DNA of 64,000 nucleotides from Chrysogorgia sp. JL179-B06. Lineage: Eukaryota > Cnidaria > Anthozoa > Scleralcyonacea > Chrysogorgiidae. Below are positions 27,824 through 38,300 of this stretch, piece after piece (position 1 is the stretch's first letter; each line of letters opens with the position of its first letter). Under the pieces are notes generated by a model that saw nothing but the letters and a program-made list of their open reading frames with translations, did no database searches and was not told the origin of the DNA. Both the position numbers and the translations under genes were made by a program. The stretch lies in assembly GCA_035772405.1 (NCBI GenBank), contig JAYKKM010000196.1:3280001-3344000 (forward strand), given 5' to 3'.

Positions 27824-30470
27824 TGTTTCTTAATGGGTGACTTCAATATAAATTTATTGAATTACGATTCCCATTTCTCTACTGAACTATTCTTCAGTAG
27901 TCTAACCTCAAGTTTCTTTCATCCACTCATCTCGGGGCCCACTAGGGTTACCAATCACTCAGATGCACTAATCGATAACATATTCTTTAATTCATTGGAA
28001 CATTATACAATAAGTGGAAATTTACTCTATATGACTTATCTGATCACCTCCCAAATTTCGTTATAATAAATAAATTCTGATCTTTGCCTCCTAAACTGTA
28101 AAATTATTTAAAAGGGATTACAGGAATTTTGATGAAGACACCTTCAAAGAGGAATTACAGTCTATCGACTGGAGTAGAATTTTGACAGGAGCTAATATAA
28201 ATCAATAATTTAATTCATTTTACTCTAAAACCAATGAGATAGTTGATAAGCATTTGCCTTTAGTTCAACTAAATAAACATCAAACTAAGATCAGAGTTTG
28301 TCCAAACCTTGGATAACCTCAGAAATAAAGAAATCAATTACTATAAAAAATAAATACCTGAAAAAATTTATCAAAACCAGTAATCCCTTATATCATTCTA
28401 AGTTTAAACTATATAGAAACAAGCTCAATCATTTAATTAAACGTAGTAAGATATTATATACTATGCGTTAATATACACAATGTTGTAGTGAATGTGGGAG
28501 AGCTCGGAGTAGACAGACTATACGTGGACGATCGCAGAAATTCCCGTACATGAGGAATCGAACCTGTAACCTTCTGATTGCCGGTGAGACGCTCTAACCA
28601 TTGAGCTAACAAGACTCAGATGGAGAGCGAAGGTTACAATGATGTAATGGTTACTTTGATCTGCTCGTTCGATTGTAACCTTCGCTCTCCATTTGAGTCT
28701 CGTTAGTTCAATGGTTACAGCGTCTCACCGGCAATCAGAAGGTTACAGGTTCGATTCCTGTACCGGACTCAGAATCATTTTTCTCAGGATATCAGCTTGA
28801 CGATCGTCCACGTATCGTCTATATTATACTATAATAACTACTTCTTAAAAAATAATACTAATGCTAAAGTTATTTGGAAAGGCATTAGAAATGTTATTAA
28901 TTTGAAAGTTCCATATCTTAATATGCCTTCTAAAATAATTCATGAAGGTGTTACCAAAACTGATACAAAATCAATTGCTGATGCCTTCAACGAATACTTT
29001 ATCAATATTGGAAGTGATCTGGGTAATGCGATACCTCAATCTAATGCTAGTTTCTCGGAATACCTTGATCCACGTCAACCTAATACTTTTTTCCTTTACC
29101 CAACTAACTCACTTGAAATTCAAAATGAAATTATTTCACTGTCTAATAACAAATCCACTGGTTTATTCAGTATTTCAGCTAATGTTTTAAAACTAATCAA
29201 TCTATTAATATCTGGGCCTCTAGAGATATAAATTTTTAATTTCTCTTTTTCTACTGGAACAATACCCGATGCTTTTAAAATTGCCAAAGTTATTCCTATC
29301 TACAAATAAGGATCACAACTTACATTAGGTAACTATCGCCCAATATCGCTTTTGTCTGTGTTTAATAAATTACTTGAAAAATTAGTATTTAAAAGATTGA
29401 TTGATTTTCTTTCGGTTTCGTCCTAAATATTCAACAAACTATACACTATTATTGATTACAGATAAAATTCAAAAGGCTATTGAAGATAACAAATTTGCAT
29501 GTGGTGTGTTTCTTGATCTTTGTAAGGCCTTTGACAGAGTGAACCATGATATTCTTATTAGTAAGCTTGATTGTTATGGTATAAGAGGAATAGCAAAGGA
29601 CTGGTTTTGTTCTTATCTGAGTAATAGAAAACAATTTGTATATATTGATGATATATCATCAAACTGTGGAAGCATCTTGGACCTTTGCTATTTCTCTTAT
29701 ATATTAACGATTTTCAGAATTGTTCAAATTTATCTGACTTTCATTTATTTGCAGATGACACTAATCTATTTTATGCTGTATGATGAAAGTATCAGTAATC
29801 TTGAAATAACAGTCAAATGAGTTAAAAAAATTAACACTTGGTTTTGTGCAAATAGACTTTCATTAAATGTAGATAAAAGCAACTATGTTATTTTCCATCC
29901 ACCTCAAAAAAAATCTCAAACTATTTTTCTACATATTAATTCCATAACTTTGAAAAGAGGAAAAAGTGTGAAATATCTGGTTGTTTTTCTTGATGAACAC
30001 ACCACAATTTTCAAAAAAACTTTCAAGAGATATAGGTATTCTCTCAAAAATAAGATATTTTGTTCATCAAAATATTCTAATTCAACGGTACTATTCTTTG
30101 GTTGATCCGTTTTTTATTTACGGCTTATTAACATGGGGTAATACCAGTCACACTAGTGTGTAGTGGTCTCTTTAAAAAATTAGGACTTTTAAAATTTAAA
30201 GACATTGTATTTCTTCAGAATGCCTTGTTTATGTACAAGTTTCCGCATCGTCAAGCTCTGCCTCATGTATTTGATAATTTTTTTACCTCTGTTTCACAAA
30301 TACATAAATATAACACTAGGATGGTTGATGATGAAACGTATTATGTCAATAATATTAGAACAAATTATGGAAAATTTAAGGTCCTAAAACATGGAATTCT
30401 GTTTCTCGTGAGTATAAATCACTTGGATTCTCTATGTTCAAACAAAAATTAGCCTGGGATTTTCTTCTAG
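27824..30470 (+). mobile_element. Decayed non-LTR retrotransposon (CR1/L2-like LINE)
   Basis: Readable pieces, in order: the end of an endonuclease domain (GDFNINLL, then SGPTRVT and LIDNIFFN, from 27833); a linker with stops; RT fingers (NNKSTGL, then NYRPISLLSVFNKLLEK near 29330); motif A (FLDLCKAFDRVNHD near 29510); ASYL-like DWFCSYLSNRKQFV; motif C FADDTNLFY near 29750 in a shifted frame; and a thumb/C-terminus ending near 30450. Several frameshifts and stops break it, so it cannot encode a working enzyme. Part of the region before the RT is displaced by the SINE palindrome at 28446-28838. Clade placement is from motif style only. Confidence 0.8.
28446..28838. mobile_element. Head-to-head pair of tRNA-derived SINEs inserted in the LINE
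   Basis: Two copies in opposite orientation: minus strand about 28500-28625 and plus strand about 28680-28810. Each carries gttcgattcctgt (box B), a tagttcaatgg-like box A, and an outer acgtggacgatcg/cgatcgtccacgt pair. The central stretch has inverted aaggttacaa/ttgtaacctt. The 3' parts after the tRNA-like head also match in inverse. Confidence 0.7.
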
Positions 30471-30691
30471 TGTATTAATGCTACAAGCAGTTTTATTATA
30501 CATTTTCTACTCTATCTCGATTTTGATTGGCTGTTGGCATACAGCTAATTCGTGACATCAGCTTCATGTGACGTCAATGTTCCAATATTATGGTTCAAAA
30601 AGTGTAGCTATGACATCATTATTCCAATATCGTTTATTCGTGTTGCTAGCTTGCTGTTGCCAGCTTGTTTACGGCGAAAGAAAATGGGAAA

Positions 30692-30876
30692 ATGGCGGGT
30701 TCTTCGCAAAGATTCGCCAACGTAACAGAAAACGATTTGAAGAAACTATTAGATGAGAAGGAGCTCTGGGAATCTTCTACGACTATTTGAAAGCGAAGAA
30801 AATAAGTGAAATACCCGAAGAAAAGGAGCCGCTCGGTGAAGTCTTGAAAATATATTTCGACGGCGCATTGCTTTAG
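30692..30876 (+). pseudogene. Possible DUF3504/Crypton-like N-terminal fragment
   Basis: From ATG 30692 the frame reads RFANVTENDLKKLLDEK. After a small loss and frame change it reads GIFYDYLKAKKISEIPEE and GEVLKIYF, then a stop at 30874. This resembles the N-terminus of multi-copy invertebrate proteins related to DUF3504 and Crypton tyrosine recombinases, by memory only. The core recombinase domain is absent. Confidence 0.4.
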
Positions 30877-30892
30877 AACTTCTTATGCATGA

Positions 30893-31033
30893 TAAAACAA
30901 TTATTGGATTCGGTTTTCGCATGATATCGAGAAATATCAAGGCCTCGGTTTGTGTTATCCACCTCATCCTTCGGCAGATAACACTAACCTCGGCCTTGAT
31001 AATTCTCGATATCATGCTTCATCCAATAATTGT
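30893..31033. mobile_element. Palindromic MITE
   Basis: caattattggattcggtttt and its inverse ccaataattg bound it; the inner arms tgatatcgagaaatatcaag and ccttgataattctcgatatc pair almost completely. Non-coding. Confidence 0.65.
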
Positions 31034-31186
31034 TAAATATTGTACCTTATGTACAGATATACATATGTATATATATATATTACATTAATTTCATGCTACT
31101 ATATTCCCATGTTACTATATCTAATACAAGCTCACCTAGTTAAAATATCTCATTTATAACTGTGCATTAAATAGGGTTACCTGATA

Positions 31187-31373
31187 AGAAGAAGATTTAT
31201 TAAGCACTCACTTATTATTAATTACAGCATTTATATAAGAGAAATTTAACAGTAATTAGAGTGCGGGGTTCCTGAAATAATCATTTCAGGAACCCTGCAC
31301 TCTAATTACTGTTAAATTTCTCTTATATAAATGCTGTAATTAATAATAAGTGAGTGCTTAATAAATCTTCTTC
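31187..31373. mobile_element. Near-perfect palindrome with ~90-bp arms
   Basis: Starts aagaagatttattaagcact and ends with its reverse complement near 31373. Arms stay matched through attaattacagcattta, gagaaatttaacag and taattagagtgc up to a short centre at tcctgaaataatcatttcag. Only isolated mismatches (one G/A near the centre). Such identity implies a recent origin. Confidence 0.8.
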
Positions 31374-31494
31374 TTCTTCTTCTTCCTTATGGTATTAAAA
31401 AAGCCAAGCTTTCACTCAATAAGCTGCCATTTCATTTTTTATTAAGAAATCATTCAATTTTCGGGGCATGCCTTATTGACGCCCAGACTGGAAA

Positions 31495-31760
31495 GTTTGT
31501 ACTGCGCAACGGATATATCCGTTGCGCAGTTTTCAGTCCAAATTTTATGCCGCCGCGCAATCATGAAGAAAAATGGGCCGCGGCCGCGCAATCGTGAAGA
31601 AATTGCGCGCGAACGCGCAATTGCAAAACAAAATTCCGCGCGAAGGTTTCGAAAATTTCTCGCAATTGCGAGAAAAATTGCGCGTGAATGCGAAATTGCG
31701 AGAAAAATTGCGCGCGAGTGTGCAGTCGCAAAAAAATTCCTGCAAAAGCGCAATTTCTTT
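31495..31760. repeat. GCGCAATTG-rich palindromic repeat
   Basis: A perfect 30-bp palindrome centred on ggatatatcc sits at about 31502-31531. It is followed by many gcgcaattgc and attgcgaga units in both orientations. These generate long open frames on both strands, which I regard as artefacts of the repeat. Confidence 0.6.
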
Positions 31761-32560
31761 CATCGGATGTCAAAGCAATTTGCGTGTTGCGGCGACTGCC
31801 TACTGTATTGTCAAAACGCAGACCTGCGTTGACCAAGGAGATGAGATAATTGGTTTTGTATTTCGCGTTCGACCAATAGGCTCTTGCAAATGTCATATCT
31901 CACTCAGCGCGGGGTTGATTCTGTGTATAAGTGCATGTGTTAATAGCAATTATATGTTAGTCTGTTTGGGCATTCCTTAGTGATTCATCTTTTACGCTCT
32001 CGTTTTGATTGTTTCATGTTTAATTCGCTGTGGTTTAGTCTTCGTTTTTCTGTTGGTGTCGGTTATCTATCACAATAACAGGTAAGAAGTAGCGACTGCC
32101 TGATTGCTGTTCATGACTGCAATTTGTGTTTTCTCTTGAACTCTTCGAGTCTTCAGTGAATCGATGATATACTGATTTTCAATTGATATTTATTATTTAC
32201 GACGCTGGTTTGGTAAAAATGTTCAAATTTAGAAAACATGGAGTGCGGAGTCCTGACCTGAAGTCTTCATTCTTGATTCTTCAAGTTCATTCGTTAAATT
32301 TGTTTGCATAAATAAAATCATACCAAGTAGTAGTTCATATCTTCAGTCTTCGAGAGTGCGAGACTTACGCCTCCTTTTCTGAATTCTGAATAGCCTTTTG
32401 ACTAATGTTTAATTTCATTATGAAACAAGACTAGATTTCTGCTTTTTATATATGCAAATTAAAAATGTTCGATTTTCTTAGTTAAAAACAGGAAACGCGG
32501 TGAAAAACGCGAATTAAAACAGCGCAATCGCATTATTGAATTAATAATGTGATAATAATG
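31760..32560. other. Region without a recognisable gene
   Basis: No credible coding frame and no clear repeat structure up to the 10-bp direct repeat at 32561. Confidence 0.4.
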
Positions 32561-32579
32561 TGTGACATATGGCTATAAA

Positions 32580-32960
32580 CCAGGAACGGGGAATCGGGGA
32601 ACGGAACGGGGAACGGAACGAGGAACGGAACGGAACTTTAAAAGCCGGAATCTTTAAAAGGGGGATCTTTAAAAGCCGGAATATTAATCTTTAAAAGCCG
32701 GAATCTTTAAAAGGGGGAATCTTTAAAAGGGGGAATCTTTAAAAGCCGGAATCTTTAAAAGGGGGAATCTTTAAAAGGGGGAATCTTTAAAAGCCGGAAT
32801 CTTTAAAAGGGGAATCTTTAAAAGGGGGAATCTTTAAAAGGGGGAATCTTTAAAAGGGGGAATCTTTAAAAGCCGGAATCTTTAAAAGCCGGAATCTTTA
32901 AAAAGCCGGAATCTTTAAAAAGCCGGAATCTTTAAAAGCCGGAATCTTTAAAAGTTGGGA
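32580..32960 (+). repeat. Left tandem-repeat arm
   Basis: An aacgg-rich head, then about twenty 16-17-bp units of two types (ggaatctttaaaagcc and gggggaatctttaaaa) in mosaic order. Confidence 0.9.
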
Positions 32961-33457
32961 CAAAACGCGCATACGGATACGGACGGACGGACAGATAAGA
33001 TACGGTTGAAAGTACAAAACGCGGATACGGATAAAAGTACAAAATGCGGATGAACGTAATTTTGTTGATATTATGCTTTCCCGTACTTTTTTAACAATTG
33101 AATATATTATAACATCTGTGATTTTGTGTCGCTAGCGTTTCCGCGACGAGTAGTTTTGCGGTTATTTAAACTCTATTTTCAGGTGAATTCCTGAGATAAT
33201 ATCTCAATCATAACAAACACGATCAAATTAAAATACACGCGTAAACAACAATTTATGTTTTCGAACTTCTCATTCTTCCGAAACCTAATTCAGCGAGTTA
33301 AGTTGCCGAGTATTTTACGAGTTTCGGAATTCGGATGTATTTTAAAAATGCGAGAAACGAGTAAAATGCCCTACATTATTATCGGACAAACCACTCAATG
33401 GGATATTTATTATGACTTGTATTTTATTCGCCATTCAAATCTATCTTCCGGCGGGTA

Positions 33458-33893
33458 GGCGAGTCTTGCCATTCGATGGAAAAAATGGTCCCGAAGGTTT
33501 GAGAATCTTTTGATTAGTTTACGTGAATTTGACCCCGTCGGAGAGGCGACGAACGATATATTTGACACGCTTCCAGATACAGGAATAAACTACGACAGCG
33601 CTATGAAATGTTTAACCGAGTACTTCGACCCAGTGCGCAACAAAGATAGGCAATCTACGAATTCAGACAACTCAAACGAGAAACCGGCGAAGCAATCAAC
33701 AATTTTTATCGAAGATTAAAAGAGAAAGCAAACACCTGTGAGTTTACCGACACAGACTCTGAAATCCGAACACAGATTATTCATACGACGTCTGACCCGC
33801 GACTACGGAGAAAAGCGCTTCGAGAACAGCTCAATCGTCAGCCAACTGACGTACTCGTTTCCCTCAGCCTCAAGACCATCTTTTCTGGAGGAG
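33458..33893 (+). pseudogene. Ty3/Gypsy gag relic
   Basis: Reads IRWKKWSRRFENLL, then EATNDIFDTLPDTG and LTEYFDPVRN. After a frameshift near 33640 it continues IYEFRQLKRETGEAINNFY, ANTCEFTD, EIRTQIIHTTSDPRLRRKAL. This order matches the capsid-like region of invertebrate Gypsy gag. Zinc knuckle and protease are not present. The frameshift makes it non-functional. Confidence 0.65.
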
Positions 33894-34785
33894 TGAGACC
33901 GATTCCATATTTCCAGCAGCTAGCGACTGTGAAGGAGACTATAGCCATAGGCGGGAATCGGAAATTCACTCATGATAAACACGTCTCACTTACTGGGCTA
34001 TGCAGGCTCGCCTCCATATATAAAACAGGCCCTAACAGCAAGTTGATCAGGAAGAGACCGATATTGAGTTAATTTATTTATACAAACTTGGTTAAGTAAA
34101 ACTATTTGTTATGATAGTGTTTAAAATAAAGACAAGTGAATTTAACTCGAAAACATTGAGTTTATTATTTATATTTTAACCCAAATTTCTGGAGTAAAAT
34201 TAACTCTTCATTGCCGAGTTATTTTTAACTCCAAAAAGAAGAGTAATATTTAACTCCAAAATTCGGATTGCATGTTTTGGATTCAAAATTTAGACCCCGA
34301 TTTTGGAGTTGAAACTACTCGTTGAAAATAGCAGTGGCGCGAACCATTGCGTTCTCATTTTGTTTTTAACCTTATTTATTTCATAACCCATTAATTCATC
34401 TTGTCAGTTTTATTATAAACGTTATCCGTTACTGATAGCAAATGGCAGTTTGTAACGTTAGCCGTTGTGGTTATTGTTATCATTTTGACAGACGGAAAAC
34501 GCAGTATTGAACATTTCCTGAAGCATCTGCCGAATGGAGTCTTATTTCATTTCAGTCTAGAAACGATTAATCGCAATCATTTCATTACAAATCTCAAAGA
34601 ACGGTAATATGTGTAACGAATAAATGGTTATTGTAGAGTTAAAAGTATTAAATGTACAGTGAAAATATAGTAGTTTTTATTATTGGATTTTCTAAAAGAC
34701 GTTCAATCCAGCCTTTTTAAAACCACGGTCGATTCAAAAAGACCCCAACGTGCAAGTGCCGAGCAGTTGCTTCGCTTGTAAGTTT
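33894..34785. other. Spacer with TAACTC-type repeats
   Basis: Between about 34100 and 34330 the motifs taactc, ggagtta and gagtaa recur in both orientations, much like 63430-63560. The remainder up to the BEL insertion has no coding signal. Confidence 0.4.
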
Positions 34786-35240
34786 TGTGGGAAATTGCCT
34801 CCGCAGTTTGTAATTTACCACACAATCACAGTTTGGTTGATTTTGTATTTATTTGTTAGTAAACATTCACAATCCCAAAGTTGTCCTCTCGCTCATGCAC
34901 ACACTCACTATCTCACTTGTATTTTCGACTCTCAACACATCACGCACACACGCACATTATCATACCAACGCTCTCTTCTCACATGATCTGATTGGCCAAT
35001 GTCCTATACTAAATGGATTACAAATTCCTTACACTTGAGCTTGTACCAAATGTTAATCGTCAATCGTCCCTATTTAATCTAATGCTTTAACCTAAATTTA
35101 ACCCTTAATTATTACCTGTTCACACTCGTAACTCGCATATAACTTTCACATTCCTGGCTCTCGTCACTCTGCACTCCACTTCACTCACATGCAACTTTCT
35201 CATTCTTATCATTTAGTTTAATATATCACATTTCCCCACA
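34786..35240 (-). repeat. 3' LTR of the BEL/Pao element
   Basis: Same sequence as 40635-41085 apart from four extra bases (near 34899). Adjoined on the inside by the purine tract GGGGGAGAG (minus strand, 35241-35249). Confidence 0.93.
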
Positions 35241-35349
35241 CTCTCCCCCATATGGCTCGTAAACGAGACATATGTTCAATTAGAGAAATGTGGCTCCTAA
35301 ATTGATTATATGAATATAATAACTGTTGAATAAAACAAATGTTAACTGT

Positions 35350-38300
35350 TCAAGTTTCCTCATTTTCCTCGTTCTGGATCATTCGACGTATCTCCTCTCG
35401 GGCTTTAAGGGCTGCACTCCTGGAGGGTCTAAACTCGGCGACTGTTGGGTTCAAACCATTGGGAGCTTTGGAGGCTCTGTCGCAGTTCAGCTCCAATGGA
35501 AATAGATGTTGCACTGGTCGCTCCAAGTGATTCTTTCCCGACCGCAACTTGACAGCTCTGACCACCCCATCACGACCTGGGTATAATTCCTCGACGATTC
35601 CTAAAGGCCATCTCCCCCTGTTCTTTTCGTCACTTTTCACCAGAACCACGTCTCCGACCGCAACCGAAAAAGGTTTTCCCCCATGGTTTAGGTTGTGTCT
35701 CTCTCTGAGTCCCCGGAGATACTCGCGGGTCCATCGTTTCCACAGTACGGTTTTCACTCGTTGGATGTATTTAGCGCGTCTGCGCAGATCCACTTCAGCG
35801 ATGTGGTGTGGTGCAATCTCTGGCAAGATATTGCACTGTGGGTAGATGATAAGGTTAGGTGTTAGGGTTGGTAGTTGGACATCTTCTTCAACGTAGGACA
35901 GGGGCCGGTTGTTGAGTGCCACCTCGATGTCTAGGAGTACATCCTTTAGTTCTTCCCACTTTAGGAAACCACCACCAACACTCTTGTAGAGGGAATTCTT
36001 GATGAGCGCTACCATTCTCTCGAATTGGCCGCCCCACCATGGGGCACGGCTTAAATTGAACTGCCACTTGACGTTATTTGTCCCAAGGAAATTCTGTAGC
36101 GATTCATCGTGCATGACAGCTTTCATCCATCGAGCTGCACCCACGAAGGTCCGCCCGTTGTCGGAATAGATCTTTTGTGGGCGTCCTCTTCTCGCGATCA
36201 GCTCCTTGAGGGTCCGAAGGAACTCTTTCGTTTCCAATGATTTGGTCAGCTCCAGATGAACGGCTCTTGTCAAACTACAAGCATACACCACTATATACGC
36301 TTTTGCTTCTTTCTTCTTCTTGAGTCGGTACTTTAAAGGGCCCGCGAAGTCCACCCCCAAGACCTGGAAGGGGTAGCCTCCACACGTTCGATCTCTAGGA
36401 AGGTTTCCTGGCGGCGGTGCTGCAAGGGCGTTGACCTGGAATCGTCTGCAACCGTGACAAGATCGTAAGGTACGCTTCACAAGACGTCTCAATCTGGGGA
36501 TCCAATGATTCTCTCTCACACTCGCCATGGTCATGACCACTCCTCCATGCAGGGTTTGTAGGTGCTTTTGTTGAACTAACTTTTGTGTATAAAGGTGGAT
36601 GTCCGGCAAGTATTTTGGATAGTCTCCCTGTATTCTACCCCGACACTCCAGCACCCCTTGCTCGTTCAGCTGCAGGTTGAGCTGAAGACGGTCCTCTTGA
36701 AAGTCACCACTGCTCTGGGCTCTCTTTATCCACAGGATATGCACGTTCTCGATCTCTTGCGTGGTAAGTGGTCCTCGGCGCTTGTTGGGAAGATTGCGTG
36801 TGTTGTGCAAGAACCGCAAGGCCCAAGCACCAATTCTAATTGCTTTGTTCAAGTCCCATTTTTCAAGCAGTTTGTCAAATCCGTCTTCCCGTCCTACGGC
36901 TGGCGCGAAAATCTCTCTTGTCACTTTCGCTTCTGCTTGACTTGTTCGTGAAGCTACGGTTACCACGTCTGCTGGCCAGTTGGTCTTGTCACTCAGCCAG
37001 ATCGGGCCGTTCCACCACAGACTACACTGCTGCGGGTCTCCTCCACGACTAGCCAAATCTGCCGGGTTTTCTGTGGTTTTTACATGACGCCAAATAATCT
37101 CTGGGTGCGCTTGGATCTTGCGAACACGGTTTTGCACGAACTGTTTGAATTCACCATTCCCACGAATCCAGTAAAGCGCGACGGTGCTATCGAGCCACCC
37201 ATAGACTGCGGTCACAGGAAACCCGGTCAGCGCTGCTTTCACGTTCATGACCAGATTGGTAGCCATGTGTGCAGAAATAAGCTCCAGTCGTGGTATTGTG
37301 ACTCCCTGCTTGGCCAGTCGAGCCTTTGCTGCAACCAGACGCTGGGTCACACCCGAACTCTGACGGACGACTGCGTAGACGCACGCACCAACACCTTGAC
37401 TACTTGCATCTCCGTAACTATGTAGCTCGATATTCTTGATTCGTTCACGAAACTGGGCCAACGAGCGTGGCACAGTTACATTCTCCGGTAAGCGCTGCTG
37501 CCATTTCTCCCATTTCAACCGCAAGGTTTCCGTCAGCTCAGCGTCCCACGCTGTCTTTTCACAGCACACATCTCGGTAGATCAGTTTCCCTTCAAGAGTA
37601 AGGGGAGAAACCAACCCAAGGGGGTCGTACACTTTCGCAAGCTTGCGAAGTACTCCCCTTTTTGTTGACTCAGCTCTTTCACTAGGGAAGGAAACTCTCA
37701 GTTCGTCCTTGCATTTATCCCAACCAAGTCCGAGCAGACTTGAATCTGCACCAGCTGGCTTCCCCAGTTGTTGTTTAGCATAAGTGTCATCTTTCGAGTC
37801 TTCTGGTGGAACTTGACTCTCATCTAACTCACTGGCGTTGGAGTGCCACTTATGTAAAGTAAAAGTGGCATCTTCAAAGATCTTAATTGCTTGGTGTTTC
37901 AAGGCTTTAGCTTCCTCCACTGTTGCTGCACCAGTCAACAAGTCGTCCACGTACAAATTGTCACATAGTTCTGCGACTGCTTCCGGAGCTCTTGATTTCC
38001 AGCTTTCCAGATGGCACTCGATTACGGCTCCAAGTAGAAAGGGTGATGGTGCCAACCCGAATAGAGCCCTCGTAAAACGTAACGTTTCTACATTAGAGTG
38101 TTCTCCAGACTTCCAGTGAAAGCGGAGGGCATCGCGGTCTGACTCTTTGACTCGCACCTGGAGGAATGCGCGCTTCATGTCTCCCGTGACGGCGACAGTG
38201 TGTGCTCGTTGTCGGACAAGCACGTCCCAGAGTTTGTTCTGGAGCGAAGGCCCAGTGTGCAGGCACTCGTTCAGCGACGGGGCGTTTGAATGTGCCCGTG

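Noticed and set aside
31454..31980. Overlapping long frames on both strands with Arg/Ala-rich sequence
   Set aside because: Produced by the palindromic gcgcaattgc repeat; no domain and both strands look alike.
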